Assembly (NCBI GenBank): GCA_014523695.1
Contig: JAATVS010000126.1
Location: 1 to 6,387 of the forward strand
Reading direction: 5' to 3'
Origin: Nitrososphaerales archaeon TH5895
Lineage (GTDB): Archaea > Thermoproteota > Nitrososphaeria > Nitrososphaerales > Nitrososphaeraceae
DNA length: 6,387 bases
In this document: piece by piece, positions 1 to 5,591 of the stretch
Position numbering within the stretch: position 1 is the stretch's first letter
Layout: each line of letters begins with the position of its first letter
Notes under the pieces: model-generated
Database searches by the model: none
The model's input: the letters and a program-made list of their open reading frames with translations, nothing else
What the model was told of the DNA's origin: nothing
Position numbers and translations under genes: made by a program

Positions 1-43
1 GGTCTATATCTGCCAATCGGGAGCAAACAAGATAAGGGCAAGG

Positions 44-51
44 TATATTTA
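44..51 (+). promoter_or_regulatory. Putative TATA box of the Cache-domain gene
   Basis: The AT-rich octamer TATATTTA lies about 35 bases before the ATG at 83. Archaeal TATA boxes sit about 25-30 bases before the transcription start, so the mRNA would begin near 70-75 with a leader of roughly 10 bases. No purine-rich ribosome site is evident between the box and the ATG, which fits a short-leader transcript. Inferred from position and composition only. Confidence 0.4.
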
Positions 52-82
52 CTATGCATCTTCTTAAAGAGAATGTAAAATA

Positions 83-1036
83 ATGTTCAGGAAAAATCTG
101 ATTTTATTATCGGGTTTATTAACTCTCATAGTTTTTGTTTTATCCCTCCAGATTTTTACTATAGATAAGTTATCAAACCCACTACCTAGTTCTGCAAATG
201 CTCAAAGCATAGTTACAGACAAAACAGAGAGAATTCATAACAAGACAGCAGCGGCGGCTGAAGGAGGTCTGATAGTAAAACTTTTAGCTGACAATTTAGA
301 GACTAGTCTTAATAAATCAGCTGCAATTTTAGAAGTGACAAGTGAACTATCAGAGGTAAACTCTACATTTTATGCAACTTCTATTAGTCCTGAGTTACAC
401 GGAATACCCCAAGACCTTGACATAGCAAAAAGAAAGGTGGCTCAGGATATTTTGATATCAGATAAGAATTTTGAAGTAATATTTTTTCTAATGCCAAATG
501 GTGATATGTATATAGATGAACCATATTCTCGTCAACAGAACCTTACAGGAAATAACTTTGCCTTCCGAGACTATTACAAAGGAGCTGTTAATACTGGTAA
601 CACTTATTTAGCAAACGTAATCATATCTGCTTCTTCTGGTCTACCACAAGCTAATATAGCAGTACCTATATTCTCAGAAGATAATAGACCAGCCGGCAAT
701 TCTACTTTGACAGGAATATGGGGCGGTGGGCTAAATCTAACACTTTTTAGTGAATCATTACAAACATTAAATCTAACAGATGGGTTACGTATTGTATATG
801 TAGACCAATTTGGACAAAAGATTGCTGATTCTGATAGACATTCGTCATTGTTACTTAACAAAAATGGGAATGAATCGTTTGCTAATCTGCAGAGCTTCAG
901 AAATGCAGTAGAAGGAGGAAAACCAGGATTTACAGTAGAAACAGTCAATAATAATAAAATGCTTATCTTCTATGAACCTGTAAAATTTCGCTCCACTACT
1001 TGGGGTGTTCTATTGATGCAGCCTTACAACGATTAA
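83..1036 (+). CDS. Membrane-anchored extracytoplasmic Cache (dCache-like) sensor-domain protein without output domain
   Basis: Predicted 317-aa exported protein that would bind a small ligand outside the cell; the ligand cannot be told. Residues 1-5 carry a basic start (MFRKN), 6-26 a hydrophobic segment, and 38-41 an ANAQ signal-peptidase-like site. The gap of about 12 residues before that site leaves both an uncleaved anchor and a cleaved signal possible. Residues about 60-100 form a helix like the long N-terminal helix of double-Cache domains. The membrane-distal PAS-like part includes FFLMPNGDMYIDEPY (134-148), FRDYYKGA (161-168) and SSGLPQANIAVPIF (184-197), the typical Cache pattern of an R-x-Y-Y block followed by a G-x-P-x-x-x-x-A-x-P-I strand. 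The membrane-proximal part shows DQFGQKIADSD (241-251) and ends with WGVLLMQP (307-314). The protein stops directly after this domain: there is no second membrane helix, HAMP, kinase or methyl-accepting part. Eight N-x-S/T sequons (N53, 77, 93, 153, 206, 218, 230, 263) suggest a glycosylated exterior protein. ATG start placed by the TATA box and the signal sequence. Confidence 0.85.
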   Translation: MFRKNLILLSGLLTLIVFVLSLQIFTIDKLSNPLPSSANAQSIVTDKTERIHNKTAAAAEGGLIVKLLADNLETSLNKSAAILEVTSELSEVNSTFYATSISPELHGIPQDLDIAKRKVAQDILISDKNFEVIFFLMPNGDMYIDEPYSRQQNLTGNNFAFRDYYKGAVNTGNTYLANVIISASSGLPQANIAVPIFSEDNRPAGNSTLTGIWGGGLNLTLFSESLQTLNLTDGLRIVYVDQFGQKIADSDRHSSLLLNKNGNESFANLQSFRNAVEGGKPGFTVETVNNNKMLIFYEPVKFRSTTWGVLLMQPYND

Positions 1037-1058
1037 AATATAACTACACGTTATATTT
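1036..1058 (+). terminator. Perfect 9-bp hairpin overlapping the stop codon of the Cache gene
   Basis: AAATATAAC and its exact reverse complement GTTATATTT are separated by a 5-base loop (TACAC). The left arm starts on the last base of the TAA stop codon. It may form an mRNA 3'-end structure or help termination. No T-run follows directly, and archaeal termination mostly depends on U-tracts, so a terminator role is uncertain. It could also be a DNA-binding palindrome or part of a TATA-containing promoter. Confidence 0.35.
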
Positions 1059-1169
1059 GCTACAGAATTCATTATCCATTATTTGTTTACTAGACCAAAA
1101 TAACAACGCTACGCTCTTTTAGTGCAGTTCCCAATCTTACTTGACATTTCTATCTTATTTACTATAGAG

Positions 1170-1295
1170 TTGCACCTAAGTATCGAGGCAGACGATGCAC
1201 TGAATAGTATGAAAGAAGATCTGGCAAAAGGAGATCTGGTAGCAGCGCACATTGACCGTTGGGTCGCAAACCGTTGGCTGAAAGCAAGTGAGTAG
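1170..1295 (+). pseudogene. Protein-like 41-codon remnant or small gene of unknown function
   Basis: The frame from TTG at 1170 to TAG at 1293 encodes 41 residues beginning LHLSIEADDALNSMKEDL and ending RWVANRWLKASE. The composition is strongly protein-like: an acidic amphipathic helix, then a GDLVAAHIDRW segment, with no low-complexity stretch. GC-rich codons (CTG, GCA, GAC, GCG) differ from the AT-rich surroundings. The frame is open upstream to 1104 and has GTG at 1122, TTG at 1170 and ATG at 1209, but none has a clear ribosome site. It is therefore either the C-terminal end of a lost gene or a short intact gene. The antisense frame (1162-1371) reads as a low-quality, glycine- and leucine-rich shadow. 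Family not recognised. Confidence 0.4.
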
Positions 1296-1427
1296 GCAGC
1301 CCCAGTTCAAGAGTAACAAAGTCCTGAGCCCCCCCTCCCCTTGCTCCTATTAATATACATGCAATGCACAATTATGGCCGGTCTCCGATAAAAGCTCTTA
1401 TAGTTGAAACATCAACATCATGTCGAT

Positions 1428-1617
1428 ATGGCTAGAGCTTCAAAGAAAGCTGCATCAAAGAAGCGGATATCTACCAAATATGATGTAATTATAAAAGCTA
1501 AAGCAACTAATTGATACTATTAGTTTCTGCAATGAAGGGTGTATAATGACAAGTCCTTTGGAGATCAGTTTATACGTCCATACCGATGTGGTATACGTCA
1601 AGGTATTACTCTGCTAA
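1428..1617 (+). pseudogene. Frameshifted small basic ORF (putative)
   Basis: From ATG at 1428 the frame reads MARASKKAASKKRISTKYDV (residues 1-20), a lysine/alanine-rich basic start, and stops at TGA 1512-1514 after 28 codons. If one A of the run at 1493-1496 is skipped, the reading passes into a 40-codon frame starting KLKQLIDTISFCNEG and ending at TAA 1615-1617. That gives a joined product of about 62 residues. It could be a pseudogene, an assembly error in a homopolymer, or two unrelated chance ORFs. The run also forms a good TATA box (TTATAAAA, 1489-1496) for the internal ATG at 1546. Family not recognised. Confidence 0.25.
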
Positions 1618-1952
1618 TTCACCTTTCTTTCCGTCAGAAAATATCTGCGTTCGTACTTAAGGATCACAAACCATTTTGTTGAACCCCCTAGACGTATAAT
1701 AAATTTCTAAGTACAGCGAACAGGCCTTAAATCGTCCTCGAATATCTACATCTGTGAAGCAAGCTTGCAACGGATATCAGTTCATTCAAAGACTATATCT
1801 AGGCTTTTGCATTAGCTAACACCGTCATTGTGTCTGGTCGCCAAGGAGAAAGATGGGCGTATCGCTACTGACATTTTAACACTTTCACGCGCGCAACTTT
1901 CTTAGCCGACTAGGGACGCAAGAACGGCTTAGGAATGATTATTAATGCGTGG

Positions 1953-2076
1953 GTTTGCATAACGGACATATGTATATCTAATTTCCATATTAAAACGAAT
2001 ATGAGATTATTATAAATCATATTTCCATATTAAAACGAATATGAGATTATTATAAATCATAATGTCTTATGCAAAC
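1953..2076. repeat. 124-bp inverted-repeat structure enclosing a tandem duplication
   Basis: GTTTGCATAA at 1953-1962 is the exact reverse complement of TTATGCAAAC at 2067-2076. After a 2-base interruption (CG, 1963-1964) on the left side, pairing continues with GACAT (1965-1969) against ATGTC (2062-2066), so 15 base pairs close the structure with one bulge. The enclosed 1970-2061 segment consists almost wholly of two identical 40-bp units, each with its own small inverted repeat. Possible natures are a MITE-like remnant, a regulator-binding site upstream of the 98-aa gene, or a structured RNA. No target-site duplication is visible at the outer ends. Confidence 0.7.
1981..2060. repeat. Exact tandem duplication of a 40-bp unit
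   Basis: Positions 1981-2020 and 2021-2060 are identical over all 40 bases. The unit begins ATTTCCATATT and ends TATAAATCAT. Each copy holds a perfect 6-bp inverted repeat, CATATT-AAAACG-AATATG (1986-2003 and 2026-2043), and a TATA-like TTATAAAT (2010-2017 and 2050-2057). Forty bases is close to four helical turns, so proteins bound to both copies would face the same side. The array ends about 74 bases before the ATG at 2134. Confidence 0.95.
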
Positions 2077-2085
2077 AAGACAGAT

Positions 2086-2094
2086 TTTATATTA
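2086..2094 (+). promoter_or_regulatory. Putative TATA box of the 98-aa membrane protein gene
   Basis: TTTATATTA lies about 44 bases before the ATG at 2134, predicting transcription from about 2115 and a leader of about 18 bases (about 33 to the alternative ATG at 2149). It sits 10 bases after the inverted-repeat structure, so a factor bound there would contact the transcription factor B/TATA region. Inferred from sequence and position. Confidence 0.4.
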
Positions 2095-2133
2095 ATCATA
2101 CATAAAACATACAAAAGTAATTGACCAGCATTC

Positions 2134-2430
2134 ATGTGTAATGAGATCATGAGTCAAATACTCTATGTAAATACACTTGAACCGAAGAAGAAAGAAGTAC
2201 GCACAGACAGGCCCAACCACAGAATGCTGATACTTACGATCGTCGTTGTCGTAGGAATATCATCTTTTATCGGGATTGGATTTGCATACTTGGGATACAC
2301 CTCAGGTCACTTTTCAGAGGCATACGTTCTCTGCAAAGAGAACATACTATCACAAGTAAGGATAGGAGCATATCAGTCCGCAGATGAGATTACAGCGGCA
2401 CTAAGATCCTGTAATGAAGTAACTGGTTAG
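2134..2430 (+). CDS. Single-pass membrane protein, function unknown (98 aa)
   Basis: The family is not recognised. Residues 1-30 are hydrophilic and basic (PKKKEVRTDRPNHR at 17-30), 31-54 form one membrane helix (MLILTIVVVVGISSFIGIGF then AYLG), and 55-98 form a short tail. The positive-inside rule puts the basic start in the cytoplasm and the tail outside. The tail holds two cysteines (C67, C93), which could form a disulfide in the exterior, around a helix with SADEITAALRSC (82-93). ATG at 2134 gives MCNEIMSQ; the second ATG at 2149 is an equally possible start, and neither has a clear ribosome site. The gene stands alone, preceded by the tandem-repeat structure and followed by a T-rich terminator. 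Reading-frame quality and topology support a real gene; a role cannot be given. Confidence 0.65.
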   Translation: MCNEIMSQILYVNTLEPKKKEVRTDRPNHRMLILTIVVVVGISSFIGIGFAYLGYTSGHFSEAYVLCKENILSQVRIGAYQSADEITAALRSCNEVTG

Positions 2431-2438
2431 GGAATACA

Positions 2439-2462
2439 TTTTACTTTCTTTCTTCTTTTTTT
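2439..2462 (+). terminator. T-rich terminator after the 98-aa gene
   Basis: A polypyrimidine tract ending in seven T (2456-2462) starts nine bases after the TAG stop codon. Intrinsic termination in archaea occurs at such U-tracts without needing a hairpin, so this is a good candidate transcript end. Confidence 0.6.
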
Positions 2463-2849
2463 ATCTGTTAGGTGTTATGTAAAGAACATGAGATTGGTTC
2501 AGCAGGGACAAATTACAGGCTAGACTATGCTGAAGACTTAAGCCAGATTGAGAGTGTTAGATATTCGATAGATAGGCAAAACTGTACCGAAATCACATAA
2601 ATAGATGATATTTTTTAATTTACAATCATACGGCATAATTGTGTATATCCCTTTATTGATGTCAATCATCACAAGAGAATGGTATGTTGAGGATGAATCG
2701 AAGGTACAACTCGTCGTTTTGTCCACAATAGAGTACCAATGTCTAGAAGAAATTTATTAGTTAGTTAGTCAAGCAAGAGACAATAGCAGTCTCCGTCATC
2801 TGGTTGAAGTCCGGGCGTGGGTAATATAATTCACATACTATGTGATAAA
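2463..2849. other. Intergenic region without a confident gene
   Basis: The best open frame is on the plus strand, ATG 2605 to TAG 2760 (51 aa; internal ATG at 2659 gives 33 aa beginning MSIITREWYVEDESK). It overlaps a 62-codon minus-strand frame (2538-2726) of unremarkable composition, and neither can be favoured. A short TTAG tandem run is at about 2756-2768. The segment 2831-2864 holds two neighbouring inverted repeats, listed separately. Confidence 0.4.
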
Positions 2850-2864
2850 TCAAAATAGTGATTT
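2831..2864. promoter_or_regulatory. Pair of inverted repeats at the 3' end of the 72-aa gene
   Basis: TCACATA-C-TATGTGA (2831-2845) is a perfect 15-base palindrome with a one-base centre, so it suits a dimeric DNA-binding protein better than an RNA hairpin. Next to it, AAATCA-AAATAG-TGATTT (2847-2864) is a perfect 6-bp stem with a 6-base loop that overlaps the minus-strand stop codon at 2850-2852. The second may help end the 72-aa gene's transcript. The first has no promoter next to it that explains it. The roles are inferred. Confidence 0.4.
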
Positions 2865-3068
2865 CAAAGGCTGATCTGGGAGTTCTTGGTTTTTTTCGCT
2901 GCTGGTTGCATTACTATTAGGTTCGTCAATTGTTTGATTTTTTCCGACAATTGTTTCATTTGCTCCTGCTTCAGGAAGAAGCTCTTGACCAAGTGTAGTT
3001 TCCAATCCCGGTTGGAAAAATACAATAGTCATTAGCGTGCCCAAGATGAGCGCAATTACCACACCCAA
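2850..3068 (-). CDS. Small membrane-anchored exported protein, function unknown (72 aa)
   Basis: Residues 2-18 form a hydrophobic signal or anchor (GVVIALILGTLMTIVFF). The remainder is a hydrophilic tail rich in Glu, Asn, Pro and Gln with three N-glycosylation sequons (N37, N44, N53), as expected of an extracellular linker-like protein. No domain is recognised. The start shown is TTG; the TATA box centred near 3095 is 27 bases upstream, which places the mRNA start on this codon (leaderless). The frame stays open nine more codons upstream (RQRSITLVL), a typical signal-peptide n-region, but then meets TAA. An ATG (3112-3110) in another frame gives MKRLNLI and would join it if one A near 3093-3095 were removed. 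So the N-terminus may be damaged or mis-sequenced. It lies 125 bases downstream of the YVTN gene, on the same strand but with its own promoter. Confidence 0.5.
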   Translation of the reverse strand: MGVVIALILGTLMTIVFFQPGLETTLGQELLPEAGANETIVGKNQTIDEPNSNATSSEKNQELPDQPLKSLF

Positions 3069-3089
3069 TACAAGAGTTATGCTCCGTTG

Positions 3090-3100
3090 CCTTTATAAGG
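3090..3100 (-). promoter_or_regulatory. TATA box of the 72-aa gene
   Basis: On the minus strand CCTTATAAAGG is a near-consensus archaeal TATA box, with its centre 27 bases before the TTG at 3068. That is the spacing expected between TATA and transcription start, so the transcript would be leaderless. Confidence 0.5.
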
Positions 3101-3118
3101 TTTAGCCTTTTCATAGAA

Positions 3119-3151
3119 GTTGTTGTCCAAGATCATTATTTGGAGAACAAC
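3119..3151. repeat. Imperfect inverted repeat between the YVTN and 72-aa genes
   Basis: GTTGTTGTCC at 3119-3128 pairs with GGAGAACAAC at 3142-3151 with one mismatch (3125/3145), and AA/TT extends the stem to 12 positions around a loop of about 9 bases. It lies 43 bases after the stop codon of the YVTN gene and about 20 bases before the TATA box of the next gene. It could be an mRNA 3' hairpin of the first gene or an operator of the second. Confidence 0.5.
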
Positions 3152-3193
3152 ATTTTAAGTTTCACACACACAAATCATCATGCATAATGAATT

Positions 3194-5554
3194 CTAGTCA
3201 GGCGTTAAAATCCTAAAATATATCTCGACTATAGCAATTCCTAAAGGGATTATCACTGCGACGAGAGCGGCCCAATCCTTTATCTTAGCAAACAAAGGTC
3301 GTGATGTCAAGAATCCCTCTTCTATTGCATGCTGTTCTTCTTGTTTTTCTTTAACCCCTACTTCTTGTTTTTCTTTAATCCCTACTTCTTGTTTTTCTTT
3401 AATCCCTACTTCTTGTTTTTCTTTAACCCTTACCGATTTTTCATGCTTGCCGGTGGCGAAGTCGTATAGGAATCTAGCAGGTTCCAAAGAATCAGTTTTC
3501 ACTCGTTCGGGCAAAAATGATTCTGAAATTCCTTCTATCACTTGATCTTTAATTTCCTGCGGAAGGGTGCTGATCTTTGAATATATTGCCCTTATCCCGC
3601 TGATATGAAGGTTGAGATGCCTATGCAAATACATATTATATGAATTTAACCCTTTGATAAGGTAGCTTAGTTTCTGAACTTCATCTTTTCGAGTATTAGA
3701 CCTAAGGTTGCTAAGACTCCAAAAGCAACCTATTGCATAATAAAGTCTGAATTTTTTTCTTCCTATCGCGAATATTAGTTTAAGGAGGCCGGAAAATACG
3801 ATAAGAAACACAATTGCTTGAGATATTTTAAATGCTGGATTTTGAAATTGAGTTTCAAGGTTCAATAAAACATAATTATTGACAAGGGGCTGTAGCTGAG
3901 GCCCAACAAGCGGGAGAATCGTCAAAATGATGAATAACGGAACTGCAACGAAAAGGATCTTCTTAACATAATCATATTCGACGACTGCTGCGTTATAACC
4001 TCTTTCTCGAAAGTAATGTTCAGCAGAAAATGGTGCTGGGTAGGGAGGATATAGTAAAAGAGTTGTGACAAATGCTATTTGAACGATTACAGTAATATAG
4101 AACGCCAGATTTTTTTCCCAGTCCAATTCATGATACTGTGAATATTTAGTGAAAAATATTGTAACCTGATTGTAGTGGATTACTGACAACACCACCAGCA
4201 CCGGCATAACTATCATTGAGAGAATTGAAAGCGCGAGGCCGGAAAGAATCCAACCCTTCTTTGTGGCTTGAAATCCTTTATTTATGGGGACAGAAATGTT
4301 CTTCTTGAATTTTTTCCTGAGCCAATGATGAATGCCCAACCTTGTTTTTAGAAAATCTCTAGTTCTTTTTACAAGCAAGAGTATGATAACGAACAAAGGA
4401 ACAGTTATTATTAGGATTAGGTATGTTATAGCACTGAACTTAACAAGCCAAGGTAAGCTTGGCTCCTCACTGAGTATTTGGTTTGTTTTACCCTCTACTA
4501 CTGAAACAGAGCCGCTCTTAGGATGAGTAACGTATACATTGTTGTTCTTTATGTTTACAACCATTCTTTCAGGCGGACTAGTCTGCTCTATTTTTTTCAC
4601 TAACTCGTTTGTAGTCCCGTCTATTACGGATATAGAATTAGAGGGGGAAGCTTGGTCATTATTTGTGGAAGTTCCGTTTTGTGTGTGAGCCACATATACG
4701 GTATTGGTATTTGGATTAACTGTAACGTCAAGAGGAAAGGGTCCTACCTTAAACGTATTTGTTAACGTATTCGTATCCCCATCAATTATGGATATATCAC
4801 CAGAGTTCTTATTGACTACGTAAACTTTGTTATTTGCTGGATTATATGCCACGGCTGTTGGGTATTCCCCGACCGTAACGTTGGATATTACCTTGTTTGT
4901 TGCTCCATTTATTATGGATACACTGTTTGATCCTGCATTTGCCACGTAGACGCCATGATTAGAAGGATTAATAGTTAGGTCTATGGGATTTTTGCCCACA
5001 GGGACATTAGCAGAAATCTTATGTTCAGCATCTATCACCGATACATAATTTGAAAAATAATTGGATACATAAATTCGCTGATTGGAAATATCAACATTTA
5101 CCGAGGAAGGATAGGTTCCAACCTGAATAGTTTCAGTTATGCTGCTGTTTCCTCCATCAATCACAGACACACTATTTTCGCCAAGATTAGTCACATATAT
5201 GTGATCATTAATCGGGTTGTATGCAACTGCATAGGGAATTAGGCCGACAAGAATTGTAGACTCCACTCTATTTGTTTCCCCGTTTATGACCGATATGCTG
5301 TGCGAACCCGAGTTGGCCACGTAGATATTTCCGCTATTCTGATTATAACCTATACCTACGGGATTAGCACCTACATGAATTTGCAAACTGCTCCCTTTTG
5401 CCTCTAAAAAATGATGGTCAATGGTACAGCTTCCAATCAGTACCAGAACCACGATAAATATCAGGGATTTGCTATTCGTATTTATGCAAATTAGTTCTAT
5501 TACATATTTTAAAGATTTTCGCATCAATCTTCTGTGATAGACTGACTTTCTCAC
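3194..5554 (-). CDS. YVTN seven-bladed beta-propeller surface protein fused to a multi-pass membrane domain (786 aa)
   Basis: Residues 30-46 form a signal anchor, with a lipobox-like IGSC at 40-43. Residues 57-362 hold seven YVTN repeats of about 42 aa beginning near 57, 100, 142, 183, 225, 267 and 321. Each has a VG-x-x-P turn, an N-P or D-I strand, a (I/V)YV(A/T/S)N strand and an SVI(D/N)G strand; blade 6 carries a 12-residue Ser/Asn-rich insertion (about 291-305). Seven blades make a closed propeller. Such domains in archaea serve as surface layer or binding proteins; a ligand cannot be named. Helices follow at about 369-395, 434-460, 483-503, 531-551, 577-597 and 760-780. Basic loops after 395 (KRTRD and KKFKK) and 598 (GRKKFR) put the propeller outside and the segment 598-758 in the cytoplasm. 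That segment ends in four KEKQ-type octapeptides (about 708-740). The membrane part matches no family known to me. The start shown is GTG; ATG at 5524 (residue 11, again MRKS) is an alternative. Sequons at N136, N225 and N293 fit the outside placement. Confidence 0.85.
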   Translation of the reverse strand: MRKSVYHRRLMRKSLKYVIELICINTNSKSLIFIVVLVLIGSCTIDHHFLEAKGSSLQIHVGANPVGIGYNQNSGNIYVANSGSHSISVINGETNRVESTILVGLIPYAVAYNPINDHIYVTNLGENSVSVIDGGNSSITETIQVGTYPSSVNVDISNQRIYVSNYFSNYVSVIDAEHKISANVPVGKNPIDLTINPSNHGVYVANAGSNSVSIINGATNKVISNVTVGEYPTAVAYNPANNKVYVVNKNSGDISIIDGDTNTLTNTFKVGPFPLDVTVNPNTNTVYVAHTQNGTSTNNDQASPSNSISVIDGTTNELVKKIEQTSPPERMVVNIKNNNVYVTHPKSGSVSVVEGKTNQILSEEPSLPWLVKFSAITYLILIITVPLFVIILLLVKRTRDFLKTRLGIHHWLRKKFKKNISVPINKGFQATKKGWILSGLALSILSMIVMPVLVVLSVIHYNQVTIFFTKYSQYHELDWEKNLAFYITVIVQIAFVTTLLLYPPYPAPFSAEHYFRERGYNAAVVEYDYVKKILFVAVPLFIILTILPLVGPQLQPLVNNYVLLNLETQFQNPAFKISQAIVFLIVFSGLLKLIFAIGRKKFRLYYAIGCFWSLSNLRSNTRKDEVQKLSYLIKGLNSYNMYLHRHLNLHISGIRAIYSKISTLPQEIKDQVIEGISESFLPERVKTDSLEPARFLYDFATGKHEKSVRVKEKQEVGIKEKQEVGIKEKQEVGVKEKQEEQHAIEEGFLTSRPLFAKIKDWAALVAVIIPLGIAIVEIYFRILTPD
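3337..3432 (-). repeat. Four in-frame copies of a 24-bp repeat inside the YVTN gene
   Basis: Units at 3337-3360, 3361-3384, 3385-3408 and 3409-3432 are identical except for C/T changes near the end of the unit. Units 2 and 3 are identical to each other. On the coding strand each encodes one octapeptide of the KEKQEVG(I/V) type. The length is a multiple of three, so copy-number change would keep the frame. The product is a highly charged, probably helical spacer between the cytoplasmic domain and the last membrane helix. Confidence 0.95.
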
Positions 5555-5591
5555 TCAATTCCATATTTTCGCAAGTTTTTGATCCTAAAAT

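Larger units (their letters stand above)
1059..1952. other. Sparse region of about 0.9 kb with gene remnants
   Basis: No full-length gene was recognised. Protein-like pieces are the plus-strand stretch 1170-1295 and the frameshifted stretch 1428-1617, listed separately. Another GTG-started plus ORF (1539-1682, 47 aa) overlaps the second piece in another frame, and an unstarted open stretch lies near 1708-1815. Both are within the length expected by chance in AT-rich DNA. A run of seven C followed by TCCCC is at about 1330-1341. A TATA-like AATATACAT near 1351-1360 could serve the 1428 ORF. The picture fits decayed small genes. Confidence 0.5.

Noticed and set aside
604..948. Minus-strand 114-codon open frame inside the Cache gene
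   Set aside because: Lies wholly antisense to a frame with clear Cache motifs and signal sequence; composition is that of a shadow.
1162..1371. Minus-strand 69-codon open frame
   Set aside because: Antisense to the more protein-like plus-strand stretch 1170-1295; its product is a Gly/Leu/Pro-rich run with no recognisable feature.
1539..1682. GTG-started 47-codon plus ORF (begins VYNDKSFGDQF)
   Set aside because: Overlaps the other candidate frame, has no ribosome site, and its length is expected by chance.
2538..2726. Minus-strand 62-codon open frame
   Set aside because: No signal, motif, ribosome site or promoter, and it overlaps an equally plausible plus-strand frame; length is within chance for AT-rich DNA.
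2790..2822. GGTTGAAGTCC-like stretch as the end of a tRNA gene or an attachment site
   Set aside because: The T-arm stem does not pair and no acceptor or anticodon arm can be built around it.
1493..3096. Two similar ATA-A-AG contexts (1491-1497 plus; around 3093-3097 minus) as a shared programmed +1 frameshift signal
   Set aside because: Both are also ordinary TATA boxes, two cases are too few, and neither product has a known homologue to prove the shift.
4332..4526. Plus-strand 64-codon open frame inside the YVTN gene
   Set aside because: Antisense shadow of the membrane and blade-7 coding region.
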